Positions 1 through 5,446 of a stretch of 5,446 nt of DNA are shown in pieces (position 1 is the stretch's first letter; each line of letters begins with the position of its first letter). The stretch is taken from contig CP070700.1 of assembly GCA_020349865.1 (NCBI GenBank), positions 650,212 through 655,657 on the forward strand, given 5' to 3'. The translations under genes and the position numbers were made by a program. The stretch is from Desulfobacteraceae bacterium. Lineage in GTDB: Bacteria > Desulfobacterota > DSM-4660 > Desulfatiglandales > Desulfatiglandaceae. The notes beneath the pieces were generated by a model, which was given only the letters and a program-made list of their open reading frames with translations, ran no database searches and was not told the origin of the DNA.

Positions 1-87
1 AACGATGACGAGGTGATCCATCGGGACAACCGTGTCCTTGCCAATCAAATGGAAGAAGGAGACGAACTGTGTCACTTGTGGGCATGA
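1..87 (+). CDS. proB: Glutamate 5-kinase, C-terminal end (partial)
   Basis: Frame 1 is open from the window edge to a TGA at 85-87 and gives 28 residues, including [11 protein letters not shown] followed by a short acidic tail. The I-H-R-D-N/D pattern is typical of the very end of the PUA domain that closes long-form ProB proteins. ProB phosphorylates glutamate to gamma-glutamyl phosphate, the unstable intermediate that ProA reduces, and the two often act together in the cytoplasm. The reading frame ends inside proA, overlapping its GTG start by 19 bases, which suggests translational coupling. The identification rests on a short tail plus the adjacent proA; the kinase domain lies outside the window. 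Confidence 0.78.
   Translation, partial: NDDEVIHRDNRVLANQMEEGDELCHLWA
56..61 (+). promoter_or_regulatory. Ribosome binding site of proA (decides GTG start)
   Basis: AAGGAG lies 7 bases before GTG 69 and inside the end of proB. The competing start, ATG 84, would make a neat ATGA overlap with the proB stop but would sit 22 bases from this site and has no good site of its own. The spacing therefore favours GTG 69. Confidence 0.65.
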
Positions 88-1325
88 TAGAGAAAATGGC
101 CAAAGAGGCGAAAAGGGCCTCCAGACTATTAAGAAGTATAGGAAGGGCGGAAAAAGATGCCGTACTTGAGTTGATGGCAGATAAACTTACTGAGAGGCAG
201 GCAGATATAATCAGAGAGAATAAAAGGGACCTGGTACAGGCACAAGACGCCGGGCTCTCTTCTGCAATGATCGATCGATTGACCTTGGACAAAAAAGTTA
301 TCGGGCAAATGGCAGACGGCCTGAGGGAAGTGGCAGCTTTACCCGACCCTGTAGGTGAGGTCTTAGGAATGTGGAAACGACCCAATGGATTGCTTGTGGG
401 ACGCGTTCGGATACCAATTGGAGTTATTGGGTTTATCTATGAATCGCGTCCTAATGTGACGGTGGATGCGGCTGCCCTGTGCCTGAAATCCGGCAATACG
501 GTAATCCTAAAAGGAGGATCAGAGGCCATTCACTCCAATTTGATCCTTTCGGAGCTCTTACGAGAAGCCCTGGTGAAAACGGGACTCCCTCCAAAGGCTG
601 TGCAAGTTATACCGACCACAGACAGGGAAGCGGTAAGCATTTTGATCGGCCTTGAGGACTATTTAGACATCATTATCCCGAGAGGAGGCGAGGGGTTGAT
701 TCGTTATGTGACAGGCCATTCCCGTGTCCCGGTATTAAAACATTACAAGGGCGTATGCCACGTCTACGTGGATGAGTTCGCTGATCTTGAGATGGCAAAA
801 GAGGTATGTTTCAATGCCAAGACTCAAAGGCCTGGGGTTTGCAATGCCATGGAAACACTGCTTGTTCATGAAGGTATTGCAAGGGTCTTTCTTCCTGATA
901 TGATAAAATGCTTTCGTGATGCAGGTGTAGAAATCAGAGGATGCCCGAATACCCTGGAATTGATTTCGGGAATCAAACCGGCTGTTGAGACAGATTGGCC
1001 AGCTGAATTTCTTGACCTGATTCTAGCGGTTAAGATTGTTTCCAAAATAGATGAGGCACTTGATCATATAGAACAATATAGTTCCAATCACACGGAAGCT
1101 ATTATCACCAATGATTATAATCGCTCTCAACGTTTCTTAGCTGAAGTGGACGCTTCTGTGGTTCTGGTTAATGCCTCCACACGTTTTAATGATGGAAACC
1201 AATTAGGACTTGGTGCCGAAATTGGGATCAACACCTCAAAACTTCATGCCTTTGGTCCCATGGGGCTGGAGGAGTTAACAACCACAAAATTTGTTGTATA
1301 TGGACAAGGACAGGTTAGGAATTAA
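69..1325 (+). CDS. proA: Gamma-glutamyl phosphate reductase
   Basis: ProA (EC 1.2.1.41) uses NADPH to reduce gamma-glutamyl phosphate to glutamate semialdehyde, which cyclises on the way to proline. The 418-residue product matches the usual length (E. coli 417). Visible landmarks are ESRPNVTVD near 125-133, LKGGSEA near 147-153, IPRGGEG at 203-209, and [17 protein letters not shown], whose Cys258 is the expected catalytic thiol of this aldehyde dehydrogenase-fold family. Residues 324-345 fit the ProA signature (V-x5-A ... N-H-T-E-A-I). The end keeps the conserved STRF-DG-Q-GLGAE and [14 protein letters not shown] blocks. The GTG start is chosen for its AAGGAG site; starting at Met6 would lose nothing conserved. 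It lies directly after proB and overlaps it. It appears complete and intact. Confidence 0.97.
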   Translation: MSLVGMIEKMAKEAKRASRLLRSIGRAEKDAVLELMADKLTERQADIIRENKRDLVQAQDAGLSSAMIDRLTLDKKVIGQMADGLREVAALPDPVGEVLGMWKRPNGLLVGRVRIPIGVIGFIYESRPNVTVDAAALCLKSGNTVILKGGSEAIHSNLILSELLREALVKTGLPPKAVQVIPTTDREAVSILIGLEDYLDIIIPRGGEGLIRYVTGHSRVPVLKHYKGVCHVYVDEFADLEMAKEVCFNAKTQRPGVCNAMETLLVHEGIARVFLPDMIKCFRDAGVEIRGCPNTLELISGIKPAVETDWPAEFLDLILAVKIVSKIDEALDHIEQYSSNHTEAIITNDYNRSQRFLAEVDASVVLVNASTRFNDGNQLGLGAEIGINTSKLHAFGPMGLEELTTTKFVVYGQGQVRN

Positions 1326-1336
1326 CTGTTGTTAAT
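1321..1336 (+). repeat. Small inverted repeat over the proA stop codon
   Basis: ATTAAC (1321-1326) and GTTAAT (1331-1336) are perfect 6-base complements around a TGTT loop, and they include the proA TAA stop. The stem is AT-rich and has no following T-run, so it would be a weak hairpin and not a standard terminator. Confidence 0.35.
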
Positions 1337-1340
1337 TGGT

Positions 1341-1396
1341 GATTGATTACCGTAAAAAGGGCCTTTCCCTCAATAGTCAATAGTTAATAATCAATC
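1341..1396 (+). repeat. Inverted repeat in the proA-nadD gap
   Basis: GATTGATTA (1341-1349) and TAATCAATC (1388-1396) are perfect 9-base complements, 38 bases apart. Inside lies a short AGGG/CCCT stem (1358-1361 and 1367-1370). It could fold in RNA in front of the nadD ribosome binding site. It could also be a member of a dispersed intergenic repeat family. The AT-rich arms make chance a real alternative. Confidence 0.4.
1371..1384 (+). repeat. Tandem 7-base repeat (CAATAGT x2)
   Basis: CAATAGT occurs twice back to back, followed directly by TAATAATCAATC. It lies inside the inverted repeat of the proA-nadD gap. No function can be assigned from this copy alone. Confidence 0.5.
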
Positions 1397-1403
1397 TATC
1401 TAT

Positions 1404-1410
1404 AAGGGGG
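1404..1410 (+). promoter_or_regulatory. Ribosome binding site of nadD
   Basis: AAGGGGG stands 6 bases before the TTG at 1417. It supports this unusual start codon, since no ATG or GTG lies in frame between the site and the nucleotide-binding motif that begins at residue 7. Confidence 0.65.
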
Positions 1411-1416
1411 TTATCT

Positions 1417-2073
1417 TTGAAATTGGGTATCCTGGGCGGGACCTTCGATCCGATCCATCTGGGCCATTTGCGCACAGCAGAGGAAACTGGCCAGGAACTG
1501 GGCTTGCAAAAGGTCTACCTGATTCCATCTGCTTCTCCTCCCCATAAAACATGGGAACCCGTTGCCCCTTTTAAGCACCGGTTAGCCATGGCACAACTGG
1601 CAGTCAGCGATTCTTCTCTCCTTGAAGTTCTCGACCTGGAAGGAAAGCGACCCGGACTCTCTTATTCCATTGAAACGCTCAAGGAGTTCCATAAAATATT
1701 CAGTCCGGACCCCGAACTCTTTTTTATCTTGGGTGTGGATGCCTTTCTGGAAATCAATACGTGGAAAGACTACCAAGAACTCTTTAACTACGCGCACTTA
1801 GTTGTAATTGAACGCGCCGGATTTCAACCTCATGACCTTAAAGCATTTCTCTTAAGCCTTGGTCTGAAAGTCAAAAAGGCCAAACAATCTGACGTTTTTA
1901 TCACACAATCCGGGAACACCGTAGCACTGAGTGCCCCTTCATATATAGATATTTCATCCACAAAAATAAGGGAATTGGTTGCAGGAGGTAAGTCCATTCG
2001 TTTTTTGGTACCAGAGTCAGTCAGGAGGTATATCGAAGAAAAAGGATTATACAGGAACGATGCAAACCATTGA
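1417..2073 (+). CDS. nadD: Nicotinate-nucleotide adenylyltransferase
   Basis: NadD (EC 2.7.7.18) transfers AMP from ATP to nicotinate mononucleotide, giving deamido-NAD in the cytoplasmic NAD pathway. The 218-residue protein has the whole family pattern: GGTFDPIHLGHL at 7-18 with the HxGH nucleotidyltransferase motif (His14, His17), IPSASPPHK at 36-44, the GVDAF and NTWKDYQELF stretch at 106-123, and ISSTKIR at 179-185, the C-terminal ATP-binding motif. It starts with TTG; the GGTFDP motif begins at residue 7, so no later start is possible, and AAGGGGG supports this one. It follows proA after 91 bases and its last 14 bases overlap rsfS, the usual partner of nadD in many bacteria. The gap before it might hold a promoter, but I see no convincing boxes. 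Confidence 0.96.
   Translation: MKLGILGGTFDPIHLGHLRTAEETGQELGLQKVYLIPSASPPHKTWEPVAPFKHRLAMAQLAVSDSSLLEVLDLEGKRPGLSYSIETLKEFHKIFSPDPELFFILGVDAFLEINTWKDYQELFNYAHLVVIERAGFQPHDLKAFLLSLGLKVKKAKQSDVFITQSGNTVALSAPSYIDISSTKIRELVAGGKSIRFLVPESVRRYIEEKGLYRNDANH
2053..2056 (+). promoter_or_regulatory. Ribosome binding site of rsfS
   Basis: AGGA lies only 3 bases before ATG 2060, inside the end of nadD. The short spacing suggests that ribosomes finishing nadD help to start rsfS. A stronger AGGAGG at 2023-2028 is too far upstream (31 bases) to serve this ATG. Confidence 0.4.
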
Positions 2074-2428
2074 TAAGGCGAAATTGTGTCTCAAAATTAT
2101 AAACGAACGAAAGGCCATTGATCCAGTCCTTTTTAAAGTTGGGAAACTCGTCTCAATTACCGATTACTTTCTCATCGCCAGCGGAAACTCCAGCAGACAG
2201 GTGCAGGCCATTACAAGTCATCTTTTAACGAGAATGCGTGAGCTGGGATTCAGGGCAGACGGGATCGAAGGGGAACAAGAAGGGCACTGGGTGTTGATAG
2301 ATTATGGCGATGTGGTCATCCACCTGTTTTACCAGCCCATTAGAGAGTTTTATGACCTGGAAGGCCTCTGGATCGAGGCACCACGGGTGAGTTTAGAGAA
2401 TGAAAACCCGAGGGAAGTTGGACTATGA
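2060..2428 (+). CDS. rsfS: Ribosomal silencing factor RsfS
   Basis: RsfS (RsfA/Iojap family) binds ribosomal protein uL14 on the large subunit and blocks joining of the subunits, lowering translation when nutrients are short. The 122-residue product fits the family length. It shows the conserved core: SITDYFLIASGNSSRQVQAI in the first half, then a GxEGEQEGHW-like segment, LIDYGDVVIHLF, and the closing REFYDLEGLW. The frame is open further upstream to a TTG at 1979, but that would add 27 residues with no family likeness and bury the start deep within nadD, so ATG 2060 is preferred. It overlaps nadD by 14 bases and shares ATGA with the next gene, so translational coupling on both sides is likely. 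Confidence 0.95.
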   Translation: MQTIDKAKLCLKIINERKAIDPVLFKVGKLVSITDYFLIASGNSSRQVQAITSHLLTRMRELGFRADGIEGEQEGHWVLIDYGDVVIHLFYQPIREFYDLEGLWIEAPRVSLENENPREVGL

Positions 2429-3828
2429 ATAAAGGCCATTTTCATATCAACGCGGTTATTTTTGGACTTTGCTTATTCCTGTTACTTCCCAACCTATCTT
2501 TTTTAGTGCCCAAGGCTTTTGGGCTCTCAATTGAAGAGGAAAGAAAACTGGGTCAACGATTTCTGGTCCAGATTCGGGAGCATTTTGAACTAGTAGAGGA
2601 TGATTTTGCCAATCAATTTTTAACGGATTTGGGCGGTTATCTCACCATGCCTTTGGAAACAAGGCCCTTTCCTTTTCACTTTTATATTATCAAGGACAAT
2701 AATTTGAACGCCTTTGCAGGACCTGGGGGACATATCTTTGTATTTTCCGGATTAATAGAAGTTATGGATAATTTAGATGAGCTGGCAGCTGTCATCTGTC
2801 ATGAACTCGCACATGTCTCTGCCAAGCATTTATCTAAACGCATAGAGCAAAGCAAGAAAATAGGCCTGGCCACCATGGCCGGAATTATGGCGGGGGCGTT
2901 GATTGGTGGTGAATTAGCGGGAGCTATAATGACCGGCTCCATGGCTGCCGGGATTCAGGCACAGCTGCATTATAGCCGAAACGACGAACGCCAGGCTGAC
3001 CAGTTGGGATTTAAGTATATGAAGTGGGCCGGTTTTGATCCTGCAGGGATGATTAGGACACTAAGGAAAATCCAAAAAGGACAGTGGTTCGGTACGGATA
3101 AGGTCCCGGCTTACCTCTTGACCCATCCCACGGGACCCGAAAGGATGTCCAACCTTGACACAATGCTAAGCCAATATAAACCCGAGCCATCAAAAAAGGA
3201 ATCTGTTCAATTAGGAAAGCGGTTTCCATATCTTAAGACCATTCTACGGGCTAACTGCCAGGATTCCCAAGAAGCAGAAAGACTTTTCCGCATTGATCTT
3301 GAAAAAGACCCCTCATCACCTTTGCCACACTTTGGCCTTGGAATTGTTTATAAAGAAAGATCAGAATATGGGCAGGCAATTCGTCATTTCAGAACCGCTT
3401 TGAAGGAAGACCCGACATCAATTTCCATGTTGAGAAACCTGGGGGAAACCTATCAAATGGATGGGCAATACACAGAGGCCATACCAATTCTTGAAAAGGC
3501 CCTTGACCTTGATGATCAGGATCGCTCCACGCTCTTTCTCCTGGCACTGTCTTATGAAAATATTGAGAAGTACGAAAAGGCAATTCAGCTTTTTAAGAAA
3601 TTGTCTTATTTGAAACCCGTTAATAACGAGGTCTATTATCATTTGGGCCTTTCATACGGAAGGCAAAATAACCTCGCGTTTGCTCATTATAATTTCGGGC
3701 TTTATTTCAAGAACTTAGGCAAAACCGAGAAAGCAAGATTTCACTTCCAGAAAGCGGGTAGTCTCTCTGGCAATAATCATGCTCTGAGAAGCAAGATAAA
3801 TGATGCGACAAAAGAGATCCTTCAGTAA
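2425..3828 (+). CDS. Exported M48 zinc metallopeptidase with TPR domain, BepA-like
   Basis: This 467-residue protein resembles BepA (YfgC), a periplasmic protease and chaperone that helps outer-membrane beta-barrel assembly and removes failed substrates. A hydrophobic stretch at about 10-28 and AFG at 31-33 suggest a cleaved Sec signal peptide; there is no clear lipobox. The M48 domain carries HELAH at 126-130 (zinc ligands His126 and His130, catalytic Glu127) and ERQAD at 188-192, where Glu188 is the expected third ligand. A Gly/Ala-rich hydrophobic helix lies between them (about 148-177). LTHPTGPERM includes His234, placed like the regulatory His246 of E. coli BepA. Four TPRs follow at about 299-332, 333-366, 367-400 and 401-434, the last one degenerate. 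Its ATG overlaps the rsfS stop. Family membership is sure; function equal to BepA is inferred. Confidence 0.9.
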   Translation: MNKGHFHINAVIFGLCLFLLLPNLSFLVPKAFGLSIEEERKLGQRFLVQIREHFELVEDDFANQFLTDLGGYLTMPLETRPFPFHFYIIKDNNLNAFAGPGGHIFVFSGLIEVMDNLDELAAVICHELAHVSAKHLSKRIEQSKKIGLATMAGIMAGALIGGELAGAIMTGSMAAGIQAQLHYSRNDERQADQLGFKYMKWAGFDPAGMIRTLRKIQKGQWFGTDKVPAYLLTHPTGPERMSNLDTMLSQYKPEPSKKESVQLGKRFPYLKTILRANCQDSQEAERLFRIDLEKDPSSPLPHFGLGIVYKERSEYGQAIRHFRTALKEDPTSISMLRNLGETYQMDGQYTEAIPILEKALDLDDQDRSTLFLLALSYENIEKYEKAIQLFKKLSYLKPVNNEVYYHLGLSYGRQNNLAFAHYNFGLYFKNLGKTEKARFHFQKAGSLSGNNHALRSKINDATKEILQ

Positions 3829-3892
3829 ATAAGGCTCCAGAGGACAATCTTTAAGGAAATTGCTGCCTTTCTAAGTGTGTTCCTGGTGCGAA

Positions 3893-5275
3893 TTATTTAA
3901 CAATAGCCGTAAACCTTCCCGCCACCACACTCTTCATGTTATCCGGCAAACAAAGATATATCTTGCCTGGGAGCTTACCATCTTTGATTGTCCCCAAATT
4001 GAGGCGCATCGAGTAATCCTTTGTAAATATTTTTGTTTTGGGAACTTTATTGTTTTCTGGTTTCCATTTCATATGGATGTGTGGTGATCCAAAACCACTT
4101 GTCCGGCTGATATTGTATGCCTTCCCTTCTGGCGTCTCGTCCTTTTTTAAAAAGAGAAATACCATCACGGCATGATCAGGAAAAAAGTCTTCACCGTCGC
4201 GAATGGTTAGAATGCCATTTGCCAACTCAGCGGATTTAGAGATGAACTTTTCACCATTTATCATCCCCCTCGCCGTCGTCTCAGGTATTTTTACATTCTT
4301 GAGATCTCTTTTCCAAACAATGGATGGTGCCTTTTCTAAGGTTGGCGTTCCTCCTGCCTTTTTGCCCTGCCCTAGTAAATGTTCTTTTGCTTTTTGATGT
4401 CCTAGCGTGGCGGCCTTTTTGAAATCTCTATTGGCCTTTGAACTCTCCCCCTTGGCCTGATAGACAACACCCCGGTTGTAGTAAAGATCAGCATCATTTG
4501 GCCTTATTTTCAAGGCCGAATTGTAATCGTTTATTGCCAGATCTTTCTTGTCCAACTGATAATTGACATTCCCCCTGTTACAAAAGGCGTCAAAGGCACC
4601 GGGGTTCAGCTCTATGGCCGCATCGAAGTCTTTTATGGCCAGATCGTACTTCCCCATCTTAACAAAAAGAAGGCCTCGGTTATAGTAAGCATCCCCATGT
4701 TTTTTGTTGATGTCGATTGCTTTGGCATAGTCTCTTTCTGCCATCTGTATGTTTCCTCTTTCCTCATGTAACAGGGCTCGATTATAATAGGCATCGGCAT
4801 TTTGGATATTCTGCGTGATGAAATCATCAAGCTTTTTTATCTCAGGGTCGTGATCGACTGATTTCTCTATAGTGGTTTTTTTCTTAGGCACTTCTTTAGG
4901 TGGATGTTCGACTGGTTTTGATACAGCCTTTGGCCCGGGTTTCTTTAAGATCTCGCTCGTTATGGTTGGGGAAGTCTTCATTACATTGCTGACGGATTGA
5001 AGTGATCCTAACATGGTCAAGACAATACTCGATAAGAAAACGGATGCAAGAACGGGTGGGACCACAATGCAGAAAGTCCACAAGGCCATGGTCTTGGTTA
5101 TTTTCTGTTCCTTGTGCTTTACCCAACCCCAGATGAATGGGTAGATCCCGCAGATGATCCCCAGGATTCCTTTGAGTGCCCCCTCTGCCTTGAAGAGCTT
5201 GATGATAACAATGATGAATAAGATGAGGCCAACAATTGACAAAAGCAGAGACAATGCCGACCAGATAATTTCCAT
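3893..5275 (-). CDS. Membrane-anchored TPR protein with unassigned C-terminal domain
   Basis: I do not recognise a named gene. The 460-residue product has hydrophobic segments at about 5-26, 33-52 and 64-90, then a Pro/Lys-rich linker (about 111-137). Four TPRs of exactly 34 residues follow at 160-193, 194-227, 228-261 and 262-295, most with a YYNR-like opening; such repeats usually bind other proteins. The last 140 residues (about 318-460) look like a compact beta-rich domain: NGEKF, ELANGILTIRDG, VMVFLFLKK, SPHIHMKW, LPGKIYLCLPD and a closing KSVVAGRFTAIVK. I recall this pattern from other bacterial proteins but cannot name the family. Positive charge flanks all three hydrophobic segments, so the side facing the TPRs is unclear. 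A GGAGG site 5 bases upstream supports the ATG. It converges on the M48 gene and seems to be its own transcription unit. No catalytic motif was seen. Confidence 0.85.
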   Translation of the reverse strand: MEIIWSALSLLLSIVGLILFIIVIIKLFKAEGALKGILGIICGIYPFIWGWVKHKEQKITKTMALWTFCIVVPPVLASVFLSSIVLTMLGSLQSVSNVMKTSPTITSEILKKPGPKAVSKPVEHPPKEVPKKKTTIEKSVDHDPEIKKLDDFITQNIQNADAYYNRALLHEERGNIQMAERDYAKAIDINKKHGDAYYNRGLLFVKMGKYDLAIKDFDAAIELNPGAFDAFCNRGNVNYQLDKKDLAINDYNSALKIRPNDADLYYNRGVVYQAKGESSKANRDFKKAATLGHQKAKEHLLGQGKKAGGTPTLEKAPSIVWKRDLKNVKIPETTARGMINGEKFISKSAELANGILTIRDGEDFFPDHAVMVFLFLKKDETPEGKAYNISRTSGFGSPHIHMKWKPENNKVPKTKIFTKDYSMRLNLGTIKDGKLPGKIYLCLPDNMKSVVAGRFTAIVK

Positions 5276-5280
5276 AATTT

Positions 5281-5285
5281 CCTCC
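5281..5285 (-). promoter_or_regulatory. Ribosome binding site of the minus-strand TPR gene
   Basis: On the minus strand GGAGG stands 5 bases before ATG 5275, a strong site that fixes this start. An in-frame TAA at 5288-5290 lies just upstream, so the protein cannot begin earlier. Confidence 0.75.
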
Positions 5286-5287
5286 CG

Positions 5288-5434
5288 TTAGTTATTGCCC
5301 ATCCATAAATGGCTATTTCCCCCAATCTCTGCGTCAGATTCGGTTTTTAATCCTCAAAATACTCCTATCACTGTCTTCAGGGACGTATTCATGTGGTTAA
5401 AATCCTCATCTTCCTTGAACTTGAGAAAACTATC
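5288..5434 (-). other. Coding-like stretch broken by stop codons; possible gene remnant
   Basis: On the minus strand one frame reads 26 sense codons after a TGA at 5435-5437 (DSFLKFKEDEDFNHMNTSLK and six more residues), meets TGA at 5354-5356, then reads 21 more (GLKTESDAEIGGNSHLWMGN, then N) to TAA at 5288-5290. The other two frames hold several stops in the same stretch. The residue mix looks protein-like, so this may be the decayed tail of a gene, or the first part may be the true end of an upstream gene. It is too short for proof and no family was recognised. No convincing promoter for the downstream TPR gene was seen in this stretch. Confidence 0.25.
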
Positions 5435-5446
5435 TCATTGCTGGAT

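Noticed and set aside
1979..2059. An extended start for rsfS at TTG 1979, adding 27 residues.
   Set aside because: The added part is nadD read in another frame, has no RsfS likeness, and ATG 2060 gives the usual family length.
3829..3892. Possible two-way terminator in the convergent gap (AAGGC 3831-3835 with GCCTT 3865-3869, or AAGG 3853-3856 with CCTT 3866-3869).
   Set aside because: Stems are only 4-5 bases, the loops are long or interrupted, and no T-run follows on either strand.
3875..4087. A 70-residue plus-strand open frame opposite the end of the TPR gene.
   Set aside because: It lies almost wholly antisense to a well-supported gene, has no family motif, and its residue mix looks non-coding.
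3319..4798. The two neighbouring TPR arrays as a duplication.
   Set aside because: The repeats of the M48 protein and of the minus-strand protein differ in key residues (no shared YYNR pattern) and lie in unrelated domain settings.
5276..5446. A promoter for the minus-strand TPR gene.
   Set aside because: I found no -35/-10 pair with acceptable spacing; loose AT-rich matches were not better than chance.

Overview
The window looks like an ordinary chromosomal housekeeping segment of a Gram-negative bacterium. The run proB-proA-nadD-rsfS, followed by a periplasmic M48/TPR (BepA-type) metalloprotease, points to an organism with an outer membrane. This gene order is familiar to me from Desulfobacterota (former Deltaproteobacteria), where proB and proA often follow obgE and precede nadD and rsfS. 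That placement is an inference from gene order and protein style; no marker in the window proves it.

Layout. Positions 1-87 hold the last 28 codons of glutamate 5-kinase (proB). It overlaps proA (69-1325, GTG start), the next enzyme of proline synthesis. A 91-bp AT-rich gap carries small inverted and tandem repeats. It is followed by nadD (1417-2073, TTG start; NAD synthesis), rsfS (2060-2428; ribosome silencing factor, overlapping nadD by 14 bp) and an exported M48 zinc metallopeptidase with four TPRs (2425-3828, ATGA overlap with rsfS). All five point the same way and three of the four junctions overlap, so they read as one operon, with the proA-nadD gap as the only plausible internal break.

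After a 64-bp convergent gap with no convincing terminator, a gene on the minus strand (3893-5275) encodes a 460-residue membrane-anchored protein. It has three hydrophobic segments, a Pro/Lys-rich linker, four exact 34-residue TPRs and a C-terminal domain that I cannot name. It is the least explained gene here. The remaining bases (5276-5446) hold its ribosome binding site and a short coding-like, stop-interrupted stretch that may be a gene remnant. I saw no tRNA, rRNA, CRISPR array, insertion sequence or phage gene.

Functionally, the operon combines proline synthesis (ProB makes glutamyl phosphate, ProA reduces it), NAD supply (NadD), ribosome hibernation (RsfS) and envelope protein quality control (the M48/TPR protein). 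The last link is the only one that is not routine. I found no strong evidence for an undescribed system; the best candidates for a second look are the minus-strand protein and the interrupted reading frame upstream of it.
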